A DNA stretch of 64,000 bases, from contig OZ020252.1 in NCBI GenBank assembly GCA_963971285.1, forward strand, positions 19,629,662-19,693,661. Direction: 5' to 3'. Each line of letters opens with the position of its first letter. Position 1 is the first letter of the stretch. Position numbers and translations under genes: made by a program. Shown in pieces: positions 49,611 to 61,137 of the stretch. This DNA comes from Astropecten irregularis (Eukaryota; Echinodermata; Asteroidea; Paxillosida; Astropectinidae). The notes beneath the pieces are model-generated. The model was given only the letters and a program-made list of their open reading frames with translations, did not search any database and was not told where the DNA came from.

Positions 49611-49838
49611 TGGGGCCAAATTCATAGAATTGCTTAAGCACCAAAACAACCTTGGTAAATAACATCAGTATGCCTGCCAAAACTCCTTGTGAGTGTTATG
49701 CTCAGCAAACAATGGCCGAATACTAGTCAGAAGCAGTAATCATCACTTGACCATTTTGTTAGAAATCCTGTTTGATTATAAAGGAAGGATTTTAAAGCAA
49801 ATTTTGTGCTTAAAGCAGCTCTATGAAACTTGCTCCCC
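49611..49838. mobile_element. MITE family I, copy 2
   Basis: TGGGGCCAAATTCATAGAATTG / CTTAAGCACCAAAAC at the left and TTTTGTGCTTAAAGCAGCTC / TATGAAACTTGCTCCCC at the right; same layout as 38217-38446. Confidence 0.78.
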
Positions 49839-50546
49839 AGCTCCCAGTAAGAGGCGGTTTAAATGGGCGCAGATTGCTATATCATGCACACTTGTTCATT
49901 TCGAGTGCATTTCTCTGATACACATCCACAGGTCCAGTCATAATACATGCTTCAATCAAATGCTTCGCTCGTCGAACAAAAAAAATAATAATCCAAGACA
50001 TTTATGTCTATTTTATCTTCATCCAGATGTCGGTAGATGCAGACCCTGGCAGTCATAAAATAGAGGAATAAAAATTAAGTTATGCTATTAAATTATCGCA
50101 ATGCCTTCGAGCCAAATTCTAGAAATATCAAACATGCATTATGTATAGGCCTATAGACTAGATGACGACTTTGAATTATCACACAGCAACATTATGCAGT
50201 TGTTGTGTGCTCGCAAATGCCTGTATTATTTTGAGTTTGACTGTTTGGTATATGTGCGCGGTAGACCATGCACGTACGTACAAACCATACGTGTATCTGC
50301 CATTGGTATAGGATTCAGATGTATTCATTAAATCGTTGTGATGTACATTGTTTAGTACTCTCCACCATCTCATGTGGCGTGCGCATTATTGCACCGTGCA
50401 TGGGTCTAAACAGGATATACTCCCAATAACCTTGGATAGCCATGGTCGCAAGAGGAAACTGTCAACAATTAATTACCAGGAAATAATTGGGCCAAACCTT
50501 GGTAATAACGACCGCAAAAATATTTGCAAGAGTAAAGCAAGATTAT

Positions 50547-50780
50547 GTACATTGTCAACAATTTCGGTAACATTTTCGGTAATCTGTTGCCCAGTTTAGG
50601 GCAACATACTTTGGCAAAAAGACTCTAGGCCTTGTGTACACTATAGCAACATTTGGCCAACATGTTACCGAGATGTTGCTGCGACATATTTACCCAACTC
50701 GTTTTGCTCTGTGTACACAGACAACATTTCCAGTAACAACGTACCTGGGCAACATGTTACCGAGATTGTTGACAGTGTAC
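50547..50780. mobile_element. MITE family E, copy 2
   Basis: Left GTACATTGTCAACAATTTCG and right, inverted, GTACACTGTCAACAATCTCG, both continuing GTAACAT..TTGCCCAG. About 45 bp of inverted repeat; 234 bp total. Confidence 0.8.
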
Positions 50781-51114
50781 ACTGTACTTAACGGTATACA
50801 CTACAAATCGAAAGTCACCCACTGTGAGCATTGACACGGGGCATCAACCGCTAAATTTAACTACAATGACATAACAACATAATCGTTCAATTAAATTGGC
50901 ACTAAAATATCATTGATTTATGTAGTTTTCGTCCCCTTTTCAAGAAATTCGTTTCACATAAAAGGACAAAAAGCCTAAATATGCAAGTACCAGTCCCAGG
51001 CACGGAATACGAAAGATATTTTGAGGTTTTATGTTCACTATTTATTTATTTTCTATTTTCAATTTATTCGATGTGATTTTTATATTTTTGGTCCATGGAG
51101 TGAAATTACAGCGG

Positions 51115-51235
51115 CATCGTGGCCCCGGGCCTAGACATCCTGGGCTAACCACGCAACCCGACTTTGCAACGGCCATTGCACCAGCATCTCTGCCGTCCCG
51201 GCACGGGGAAGGGCCGGGGGCAACCCTTAGCATTT
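51115..51235. other. GC-rich island with inverted GGCCCCGGGCC-type ends
   Basis: A strongly GC-rich block in AT-rich DNA, with GGCCCCGGGCC at 51120 and GGGCCGGGGGC at 51210. It may be a small transposon remnant. ORFs through it (51031-51348 and opposite strand) reflect composition and show no domain. Confidence 0.35.
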
Positions 51236-51649
51236 TTTCAGAGCGGCATCATATTAATACTACCGGTACGAACATCATGGCAAGGTCGGTCATACACAGT
51301 ACCAAGCGATCATTTTTCACTATCCCCATCACTACTGCAAAAAAATAGCCATTGAAAATGACACTTCATAATTGAAATGGACAACACTGACCCCCGTACT
51401 TTCCCTTTCTGTCTCACACACGTCATACACAATGGCCAGTGGCAAAATTAATTGATCTGAATTGTTTCATCAACCGGCTGCACCAGCTATACTCTGTAAA
51501 ACAAAATATCGGCAAACCGAGGTGATTGCAAAGGTTGATCTTGGTCAAACAGAAATACGGGAGCCCACCTGCTCCCAATGATATCACTGCTAAATGTGCA
51601 ATGGTCTTTTACTGTGCTTGCTTGCAGGCCGGGTTTAGTAATTTATCAA

Positions 51650-51997
51650 AGGTAAAATATAATGATTGGTAAAGGTCACAGAACAACACTGACACGTTGT
51701 CTAATCAAACATGTACACGAAATAATAAACCTGTGAAATTTTTAGATCAATTGGACATCTGTGCCACTGCGAGAAAATAGCGGAAACCCGACTCAATATT
51801 TCTTATAAAACAAAAAGATCTTATCCTGAGATCAAAACTGTTTTCGGTCTTTGTTTTAATTATGTATGCATCAATACACCATTTCCGGCTGAAATATTTA
51901 AACGGTATTTTTCTACCATCACCATCTTCATACCCTGTAAGTTATATGTAAATCTGTGAACATTTCTGTTTGGGTATGTCAATCCTGGAATGTACCT
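51650..51997 (-). mobile_element. TTAA MITE family B copy
   Basis: Starts AGGTAAAATATAATGATTGG after TCAA, ends CCTGGAATGTACCT with TTAA at 51998-52001. Reverse orientation. Confidence 0.85.
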
Positions 51998-52093
51998 TTA
52001 AATAAACTCAGAACAGCTCTGTGTTCGTTCACGAACACTTAAATGTCTAGTTTTCATTTTATTATCATTATTACCACAACCAAAATTTGGGTT

Positions 52094-52338
52094 TTAGGGA
52101 GACAGGTAAGCGTGTGGAAGTGAGTATTTGTGATACATTGGGAATTAGGGAGTCATTTCGATGTCTCCTAAAGGTATTGGCTACCTTTTAAAGACATTAT
52201 CTTTTATTATATGTCCATATTTTAATATGACATCGAGAATGCTCTCAATATTATGAACAATATTCATGTCAAGTTCATTGGTTCGGGAATACACGAGTAT
52301 ACGGTTTTATGCACAATCCTATGGGAATATCTCCCTAT
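52094..52338. mobile_element. Repeat family J, copy 2
   Basis: TTAGGGAGACAGGTAAGCG to ATATCTCCCTATTA. Inverted ends TTAGGGAGAC / TCTCCCTA plus interior identity with the copy at 40319. Confidence 0.7.
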
Positions 52339-53999
52339 TAAGTAGAGGTATATCATCACCATTATAATAAGGTCTACAATGTATTCCTTCCTATACATAA
52401 CTATGATCGATTCGGAAATGGGTCTGAATTAGGTATCTTGGAGATTGTTTGTATGTAATTATGCACCACAATTACCCTACATCACGACAGTAGGCCTACG
52501 ATACCGTGAGTATCATTTTCAGTACTCTTGAATGCAATGATAATTTTTTTCAAGACCCATATTCCCCTCCGGTGTTCACATTTTGACTAAGACGTACGCG
52601 CAAAATAAATTCCTTTCAAGTTGCGAATTTTCAATACATCCAAGCGAGAATCACCCGTATTTTAAACGGTTGGGTAAAATATGCTTTTAAGATCTGAAAT
52701 ATTAATTAATAGTCTTTGTGCTTGGCTTGCTCTGAGCAGGCATCACATTGCAGACACAATGTGAGCTATGACACTGCGTTGCCATGTAGGGTACACGGCA
52801 GCCTGTGGTATACATAGAAGATAAATTGCACCCACTCATCATACTGTTTGAATGAACTGACCTTAATACGTGATTGTAACCTCCACTGTGCTCCTCCCTC
52901 GGTTAGTAGTGACCATGAGAATGAGTCGGGTTGTCCTGTATGTCTTCGGACATGTCCTCGATCTTGAATCCTCGTGTCCGAATGTTCGCGAGGGAGAGAT
53001 GAAGGCTTGCAGTGGCGGACTGGATTGAAACAGATATAATACAGATGACGTACGGTATTCACCTGTACTGACAATAATACAAGGCACAAACTGCATCAAT
53101 CATCACACACACATGCTCATCCTATAGCACACACACTGCCTCCTGGCCTGACTGTCATACACGGTGCCTGAGCGTAACGACAGCGATAGCATGTACATGT
53201 ATAATGCACCATCACCAACTCGGCCTCATCATCGCCTAGTGCGCTCCTTGTGATAACCAAGTCATGAATATTCACGAGGCTGGGGTCAAAGGGCCACAGC
53301 TGCTGCGGGTTGGTCATGAAACGCGGCAGTTATCATCACAGAGCCTCGCACACATAAAATTGGCTGCGTAATAAATATAAGCGCTGTAACGTGTACTCGT
53401 TAGGAGTGCGCGCCTAATACGTATCGACAGAATACACACACCGTGCAGATTGTGTTTGAATGAAGCATACAGGGAGAAACCGACTGCCCCTCAACATGAA
53501 TTATATCTGTCCATCCCCATCTCCTCCATCCATAGGCGTGCTGGAATAACCCTGCAATTCAGACTAGACATAAGGGGCCAACGCGCTGCATGCCCGTTAA
53601 AATGATCACGGCTGTTTCATGTCATCGCAATTTAATACCGAGAATTGTCATGGATTGAAATTTGCGTTTTCTGATAATAATTTGTAAGGGCAGGGAACAC
53701 AATTATTTTGGTGAACTGTGCCGAATCTTCAGTTTATTTGTTTCAACGCTAACTTATGTTCTCCCAAACAGAGACGCCAAATTGCATTTGGTGAAACGAC
53801 ACAAAAAATTGATAATTCCCTTTAAAAGCATGACGTCATCATGACGTGAATAATCAGAAAAAAAAGGGACAACACGGATCCTCTTCCCTGCATCCTGGCA
53901 GCAGCACCGGCCTCCCACACACTCTTTTCATGATTGGCTGCTGGAATGGAATGGGAAGCCTTGGGTGATAAGACTTCGATCATCTCGCCAACACTGTCC
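52339..53999. other. Intergenic with a possible minus-strand exon
   Basis: An interval at 52862-53019 has good splice-like borders on the minus strand (see findings). Elsewhere no repeat or domain is seen. ORF 53117-53317 is stop-free but unrecognised. Confidence 0.35.
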
Positions 54000-54003
54000 T
54001 TAA

Positions 54004-54352
54004 AGGTTGTATCATACTTTGGTTTTTGTCGACGAAATACAGATTCGTATGCAAAAATATAAAGGAAGATATAATAATAGTCTTCTGTGAAAATGTCAGT
54101 CCCATACGAAGCCCACTTTTTGAGAAAACAATGAAAAACGGTCACATTTTTAAAGTCTTTTCTCTTTTATGTTTGATCTTTTAAAAGATCAAAAAGATTT
54201 TCGGTCGTTACTCATTTCTGGATAAATACAGCATTTTAGGCGGAAACATTTTAACGATATGTTCCCACCATCACCATCTTCACACCCTGTAAGTTATAGG
54301 TAAATCTGTGAACATTTCTGTTCCGGTATGCTACCAAAATATGATACTACCT
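54004..54352 (-). mobile_element. TTAA MITE family A copy
   Basis: TTAA at 54000-54003 and 54353-54356. Ends AGGTTGTATCATACTTTGGT and ACCAAAATATGATACTACCT. The interior contains GATCTTTTAAAAGATC. Confidence 0.9.
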
Positions 54353-54686
54353 TTAAGATTTCTTGTGGAGATGAAACCACACCCTCGATATGTCACAATC
54401 ACTATTTTAAAATGGAAAAGGAAATTTGGAGTGAACGCCGTATAGTCTCCATGGAAACAAAACATTAATGGGCAAAAACTATTCAGATGGCACTAGTAGC
54501 TTGAAATTGATTGTGCTGAACTTCTACAACCCCCCCCCCCCCACACACACACACACCCCTCGCATTGATCGAAGACCCCAAGATGGCTTAATTAAACCGA
54601 ATGAGGGCAGTATTCACAAGGACTGTAAGCACCAGTCACAACGGACTGGGCGCTGCAGTGAGCAGCCAATTTCATAGTAGATGGGT

Positions 54687-54950
54687 ATTATAAGTACTAT
54701 CATGATTGTAGGTCACAGAACAGCACTCACACTTTGTCTCTATGTACATAAAATAATAAACCAGTGAAAATATTAGCTCAATCGGACATTCTGAGTCACG
54801 AGAAAATAGCGAAAACCGATTCCATTTCTCTATTAAAACATAGAGATTCGTTTTTTTACTCTTAGTACCCCGAGATCAAACTGTTTTCGGTCGTTGTTTT
54901 ACTAATTTCTGGATAAATATTCCATTTCAGGCGGAAATATTTTAACGGTA
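54687..54950 (-). mobile_element. TTAA MITE family B, truncated copy
   Basis: Has the B landmarks (GGTCACAGAACAGCACTCAC, CGAGAAAATAGCGAAAACCG, TTTTAACGGTA) but stops at about 54950, lacking the distal end. It lies 335 bp from a family A copy. Confidence 0.8.
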
Positions 54951-55888
54951 TTCACAGCGCAACCCCAAAACAAAACCTCCAACACGTTGTCTTCTTCTCT
55001 TTGTCCTCTGTAGACCAAGTTTTATCTAGATGTATTCATTTCAATAACTTCATAATAAATGTAGGCCTATATAATAATCTTTTCTTTTTCAAAACAAACA
55101 AATCTTGCTGGGGAATTGTGTATACATTTGACGTGTTGTTGTGTCTCTTATTTTCGGAGGAGTTGGTTTAAGAAACCACGGAGAAAGGAACACCCCCTCT
55201 CTGCTTTTACCGTTGGCATTTTTGGAAGAGGATTGTTTGATAAACAATTCAATTCAATCCAATTCAATATATTCATTCGTCATTTAAAAATACATTGTCC
55301 AAAACATCAAATTTTGACAAACATTTGCTAACAAAAATCGCATACCTAGTAGGCCTATTAGTACAAGAGAACGGATCCTTTCTGATTTGTTGACGATCAC
55401 CAAGGAAGAGGGTGAGTGGAATGTAATTTTGACAGAGCATTTGCCTCAAAAGTGCAATGCAAAATGTTTGACATCAAGCCCAATAGTTTTAGCTGCAACT
55501 TTAATCATACGTTCCAATTTGGGGGAATTTTAAACTGTCCATTCAAAAGTTAAAAATTGACTGAACAACGCTCTGATAAAACAGATACAAAATGTTTTCC
55601 TGAAAAAAGCTTCCTGAGAAAGAAACATTCTCTGGTTAGCGTTTGCCGCTACTTTCTGAGTATTACAATTTCACTTTAGGTTGTTGTCAATGAAGGTCCT
55701 CAGATATTTATACTCTGTAACCATTTTCAACCGGAGTGTCTTTAATAACTACTGGTTCAATGCAAGGCTTGGTCTTACGGAAATCAAACACTATTTCTTT
55801 GGTATGACTCACATTGAGCACTGAAAAGTGTTGGTAACCCACCCCTCCCACCCCCACCCCCGTGATCAACGCCCATAGTCGGGAGGGC

Positions 55889-55932
55889 CTGACGCGTTTC
55901 GATCCCACCAGGTTCTTTCTCAAAGGATAAAG
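55889..55932 (-). mobile_element. Isolated M-type motif
   Basis: On the minus strand GAGAAAGAACCTGGTGGGATC is followed by GAAACGCGTCAGGCC, the same arrangement as in element M. The rest of the element is not recognised. Confidence 0.4.
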
Positions 55933-56265
55933 CTAAAAACTATAAAATTCAACGAATACGCATAACATAAATGATTAATATTGACATAGGACATACACAA
56001 TGGTATGATGAACCAAAATGTACTCTTCCTTACACTATGAATGAATTAAGTGAAATACACGTAGTAAAGTCAAATGCAGATCCACTTCAAAGTTTGTAGA
56101 GCGACCCCTCGCGGCCTGAATGTGACTTGATCACTTTAAATCTTGATGCAATAGAGGGCGCATGAACATATTTCCTGACGACTCGAAATGAAACTTGATG
56201 CTATACACTTAGGATTAATTTTGCTACCGCCATTTCCGTAGAAAGACTTGCGGAGACACCATGTA

Positions 56266-56663
56266 CAGGGTATCCCCAAAAACGCAACACTTTATGTCGA
56301 GAACAATTACAGGAAAATTTAACTGTTTACCACTTCAAGATTCATATGTGATACAACCATGTTTGGGCTATTGCCATGTAGATTTTGAGCAAAATTGGAC
56401 TGAAATTAAGGGAAATAACCAGGACTTAATTACCCAACCTCAAAACCCGATTTTCATCTTTCTTTCAATACACATTATGTCTTCTTCTGAAATACATCAA
56501 ATTTGTTTTTAAAGAGTACTCTTTTAATTGGTCATATTTTCGCAAATTTCAGCCCGATTTCGCTTAAATTCTACATTGCGATAGCCAAGACATGGTTGTA
56601 TTATATAACTGAATCTTGAAGTGATTAACCGACAAAGTGTTGCGTGTTTTGGGAGACACGCTG
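56266..56663. mobile_element. Mariner-type MITE L, with TA duplication
   Basis: Left CAGGGTATCCCCAAAAACGC and right, inverted, CAGCGTGTCTCCCAAAACAC, continuing as long arms of about 140 bp (AACACTTT, CACTTCAAGATTCA, ATACAACCATG, AATGTAGA-like blocks). TA at 56264-56265 and 56664-56665 flanks it. No transposase remains: ORFs at 56261 and 56524 are the two arms. Confidence 0.82.
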
Positions 56664-56683
56664 TATAATAACACTCTTTTAGG

Positions 56684-56767
56684 AAGGAACACGCCCACAT
56701 CGCCGACCACAATTTCGACTGGACGTCTGCCCAAGTCCGGCACTCTCTCTCTCATGAGAACGACTAA
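56684..56767 (+). pseudogene. Penelope-like element endonuclease C-terminal remnant
   Basis: An open segment of 27 codons reads KEHAHIADHNFDWTSAQV, then RHSLSHEND and a stop. EHAxxxxHxxDWxxAxV is the pattern found after the GIY-YIG core at the end of Penelope-like polyproteins (family recalled, not searched). A stop lies just upstream at 56669-56671 and MITE L sits directly 5', so the rest is lost. A hammerhead-like motif overlaps its 3' end. Confidence 0.5.
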
Positions 56768-56795
56768 AGCACACTAGTCGAAACGTCGAGAATTG
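56749..56795 (+). ncRNA. Hammerhead-ribozyme-like motif (Penelope-type), degenerate core
   Basis: CTCATGAG (56751-56758; consensus CTGATGAG), stem GACTA / TAGTC with 8-nt loop (56762-56779), then GAAAC and GTC (56780-56787). Order and spacing fit a hammerhead with a minimal stem III, as described for Penelope-like retroelements. The core G-to-C change would probably inactivate it. Confidence 0.45.
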
Positions 56796-57160
56796 TTTAC
56801 TCTCATCGGTCCTTCTCAGGACCACACACCTTCCAAGAAGAGTGTAAAACATGGTGAATCCGCAAGTCTCTCCACCATGCAAAACTTCAAATCATTTTTT
56901 GTTGCCGTATACTGATGATTATGATGAAGTATCCCCGTGCATTTTGTTACACTTTTGGAAGGCTGTCCTTGGTTTGTCCCGGACAATTTGTCTCAAATCT
57001 CAATTTCTAAAAGTCATTTCCGATTGACTCGAACCCAGAAGACTTTCTAGATGATAAAATTAAGTTTCGTGAAAGCCCACGAAGAGCTTTTAAGTGCTTT
57101 AATTACACAGGCCCCGAAGCAAGGAAGCAGGGTCCACTCCTCGCAGTAGGCCTATATTAA

Positions 57161-57410
57161 AGGCACAGTACAGGATTGGTAACATACCCAAACAGAAATA
57201 GTCACAGATTTACGTATAACTTTCAGGGTATGAAGATGGTGCTGTAGAAACATACCGTTAAAATAATTCCGCCTGAAATGGTGTATTTATCTAGAAATTA
57301 GTAAACAAAGACCGAAAACAGTTTTCGCTTTTTTATCTAAAGTGACTCAGATGTCCGATTGAGCTCAAACTTTTACAAGTTCAGTGTGAGTGCAAATAAA
57401 TATGTGACCT
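57161..57410 (+). mobile_element. TTAA MITE family B, internally deleted copy
   Basis: TTAA at 57157-57160 and 57411-57414. Begins AGGCACAGTACAGGATTGGT; the distal part is shortened. Confidence 0.85.
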
Positions 57411-57414
57411 TTAA

Positions 57415-58685
57415 CGATAATGTATAATAAATTTAAGCTTCGTTTGATGTCTGATGTCCATTTGTGAGCCGTCCGCCCACAAGTCCGACGCCCCCTTTCG
57501 GCGAGACTCTTTGCCGGACCACGTTAGCCAGAGGCTGGACGGGAAGCTGAAGTACTTGTGAGTGAAATTTAACAACAGGATGACAGTGCTGGAGGTGGGA
57601 GGGTAAGGGAGAGGCGGTGTTGGTGCCTGGATTGTGGGGGTTGAGCATTTCCTTGAGCTCTTCGGAGCAGATTGTGGCAAACAGTGTTGATCCCTGGTGG
57701 AGATTACGGTGTGACCAAACTTTCAAACTATAATGGGGATTGAGGGTGGGACTTTGAGGGTTAGTTAAGCTCGGTTCCTGCCAAAACTACCAAGACGAAT
57801 TTATAGGAGCTCTTCCCCCTTCTGACGCGAAATAAACGCATATTTCGTTGGATGATGTATAATGTGAGGACGCAATATTGATAGTCACGGCTGCTCAGAC
57901 AGTCACATGCCTATGCCACTACGACATTAACGACATCTATGACAACGACGACAGTGACAAGAGGGCGACATGTGTAAGGCCTAACTTAGTGACTTTGATC
58001 GCGGCTATAATGGGCGAGAGTCACGGGTTTGGGTTTTTGTTTAAAAACCGTCCACTGTCAACGTGGTCTCAATTTTACAACTCGATCGTGGCTGGAGTTA
58101 ATGTACACAGAGGAGTCTCAAATTGCTCTTTCGTAAAACTCCAATAATCACAATAAATATCCACGATTCCTTGTCGAATGTAGCCCAAACGAAGTTGGAC
58201 AAATCAATACCAAGAGCTCTTTATCTGCCTTTATTAATAAGCACAGGGAAATGTTTTACATAGATATACATGTAGGTAAACTAAATAAGACTTATTTATT
58301 AGCCACGCTTACCGCAAACAGCTTTCTGCTTAGTAGGGAACAGTGGAGCCCGCTTATACGTGCTATGATCAATTTCGTCCACCTACAATAAATTCAAAAC
58401 ATGCAATTCAGAATAATCCCTTTCTTTTTTGTTTTTAGTCATTGATCATTCCAACAATTAATTAATCGAAATAAGTTTGATTTTCATAAGCAATATTCGA
58501 CGTAAAATGGATCTTTGGACGCCTGTCATGCACCCACGATAGACGGGAAGTGGGAGCAGTAGTGTAGACACGTACATACGTTTGGGCACAAATGCATATG
58601 TACTTAATAATACAAAATGAAATTCTGGGGGCGTCCCCCCCCCCCCCCCCCCCATCCTGTGATCTACGCCCATGCGTGCGTGGGT
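57415..58685. other. No supported gene; GC-richer open stretch at 57415-57730
   Basis: Two minus-strand frames are open across about 300 bp (57411-57726) because the stretch is GC-rich; no domain is seen. A poly-C run lies at 58636-58654. Confidence 0.4.
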
Positions 58686-59060
58686 GATAATAATAATAAT
58701 AATATTAATAATAATAATAATAACGGGCATTTATAAAGCGCCTTTCCAAGAAGATCAAAGCGCTGTACATTATTATTATCCCTGGTCATCGGGCCATAAT
58801 TTACATACCTGAAACCATCTTAACTCCCTGGGTGGTATACAGCCCCATGGCTCCTGTAGGGCGCAAAGAGGCTAATCAAACCACAAAGCCATCTCTACCC
58901 TCACAGGTACCCATTTACACCTGGGTGAAGAGGAGCAATATGTGACAAAGCGTCTTGCCCAAGGACGCAAGCACCATGCCTGGATTCGAACCCATAATCT
59001 GTAGATTGACCACAAGACTTTGGGTTCAACACGCCAGACCACTAGGCCACAGCACCCCAC
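58686..59060 (-). mobile_element. S3 SINE, complete tRNA-derived element with TTA tail
   Basis: Minus strand, in order: box A TGGCCTAGTGG (59039-59049); box B GGTTCGAATCC (58982-58992); a central block with CTTGGGCAAGACGCTTTGTC and ACCCAGGTGTAAATGGGTACC; a 3' part AAGGCGCTTTATAAATGCCC; and a (TTA)n tail at 58688-58722. The central block and AAGCGCTTTATAAATGCC end resemble SINEs widely seen in marine invertebrates (from memory, not searched). Confidence 0.85.
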
Positions 59061-59864
59061 AATATATAGAGCCTGATATAGAGCCTCAGTATTCAGGGTA
59101 TAGGGTCGCTATTGCCAAGCCGCTGTCAAACTGTCCATCACGCTCAAAATCGGCGCGGGAAACTTGTATTGATTCTCAGTTGCAAATGGTACCCTTGGTA
59201 TGTTGTTATAGGTATTTGGTATGAACCAAAACAAACAAGCAAACACCCCCAACAAACAAACAACACCCACAACAACCCAACACCCGATGTCTCCAAATGG
59301 TATTGCAAGGCAAATTATATAAACCTAGCCCCGCTATATGGGCTAGAAAACTATCTGGAAAACTTTATGCATTCGAATTTCGGCACTTTCCTTACGGCCG
59401 TCCAGTCTTGAGGCTGTGCCAACATTATCATGAGACCTTCAAGGAACTTATGACTTTTTATGTTCCACACTTTGCGTCATCATGGGAAAAAGTTAATATA
59501 ATGTCAAACCACTCTAATTAACTATTTGACCCAAGGCGGGTTGTCCAATTTTAGGATGACTCGAGAATCCGACGCAATTATTTTCAAATGCCAAACAGAT
59601 GAAGGGAGCCATCTTTGACATTATGAAATGTATGGACTGCGGGTGAGCTACGGGCGGTATTATTATGCCTTGTCATAAAAAGAGACAAGTAATACCCTGA
59701 AAGATTCAATTTACCAGGAAAATTGAATCGATGTCCGAAGCAAAGTTTGTTTTCGACGCCACTGAGCACATGATTGCACTAATAGTATAGGCCTACATTT
59801 TCTGGACAAAACCCCTTTAAGAATTTTTGTTATACGTAATCCATGGATGAGAAAAATAACATAA

Positions 59865-60100
59865 AAAACTATACAAGTAAAAACTGCTGCAAACTGCTCA
59901 TCGGCCAAAATAATGACCTGAAATTTATAAAATGCTTGGACTGGGGGCTGACGCGTTTCGATCCTAGCAGAATCTTTATCGAAGGTTTCAGACGCGTTTC
60001 GATCCTAGCAGAATTTTTATCGGGGGCTTAAAGCCTTCGTTAAAGATCCTGCTAGGATCAAAACGCGTCAGGTCCTCCTAACTCAAAACATTAAAAAATT
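59865..60100. mobile_element. Dispersed element M cluster with tandem and inverted motifs
   Basis: GACGCGTTTCGATCCTAGCA starts at 59950 and again at 59991 (41-bp period); an inverted copy GATCCTGCTAGGATCAAAAC follows at 60046. The neighbouring CGGCCAAAATAATGACCTGA matches the copies at 13600 and 36555. Confidence 0.65.
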
Positions 60101-61075
60101 AAGTATATGTGGAAGAAATTATGGCAGACCTACAGAAACATCATCTCCGACGGATCATGGTGCGCGACAATATTCTTCAGTCAAAGAAGTAGTAGCAACA
60201 AAGAAGTAGCAATTACTACTACAAAGAAGTATCAATTTTCTCGATAGATCTTTTCGAAATGATGGAGCGGTTGGCTTATGGCTTGAACATTTCACTGGGT
60301 CCCCCTGACATGGTGAAGCGGCTGCTGTCACTATACCGGCACCGTATACACTGTGTGTCTGCCAGACTTAAGTGCGAATCACATCTTGGATATCGTCATG
60401 CACACACGATCACTGCCACACCTTGGTAGAATAGCCCGCGGAGTTTATACTAGCCGTACGTATGTGGGCAGAGCTAGCTGGACTAAAGTATAACTCGAAC
60501 ACACCAACGCGTTGTCACTTGTCAGCATGTTTTATGCATAGCCGTTGGGTATAAATTATGCTATGAAAACCCCGCAATAACCCCCACGGGAAAGTACGAT
60601 AACATCCATTAAAATACATTAGACTGATTCTATGGTATAATAATCCTGATATACATTGAATTCAACGTGTTTTTAATCTACATGCACCTAGACCTATGGA
60701 GCGTCAACCCTTATAAAACGCACGGTAAGCCCAAATTTAGATCCCAGTCCACGCCTGCGTGAACATATTTTCAGGAAGAGTTTAATGTATGCATGGGGGT
60801 CACCATAAACATGATACACTGTTAACCATTCTCATACCAGGCAAGTATTTAGACGCTGATTGGTCAATCAGCAGCCTCGCTCATTGTACATAATAATGCA
60901 CGTAGTGCCTAATGCTTTGTTATCACCGATCACGTTCTGATTTCTGTATCGATAATATAGCTCTATCAATTGGAAACTTAGATAAAATAGTCAAATTTAC
61001 GATAGGTGATGGTGAAAGACATACAATTATAGCTTTTTGTGCTGAAATACATGACTTTTAATAGTATGGGATTGC

Positions 61076-61137
61076 CATCAAATTACCACAAGGGAAACTG
61101 ACTGAATTCAGTCAGTTTCCCTTGTGGTTATTTGATG
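61076..61137. repeat. 62-bp near-perfect palindrome
   Basis: 31-bp arms with a single mismatch (61084 with 61129) and no spacer. The centre is CTGAATTCAG between 61106 and 61107. It could extrude as a cruciform. It lies in non-coding DNA 190 bp from an S1 SINE. Confidence 0.9.

Noticed and set aside
56808-56840. Histone-mRNA 3' stem-loop look-alike: GGTCCT-TCTC-AGGACC followed by ACACACC and CCAAGAAGAG
   Set aside because: The shape and the downstream purine box resemble a sea-urchin-type histone 3' processing signal, but no histone ORF precedes it and it sits in a Penelope-like remnant, so it is probably a retroelement hairpin.
57411-57726. Two overlapping minus-strand ORFs of about 90 codons
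   Set aside because: Both frames are open in a GC-rich patch and neither has a recognised motif; the acceptor-like TTATAG upstream is weak.
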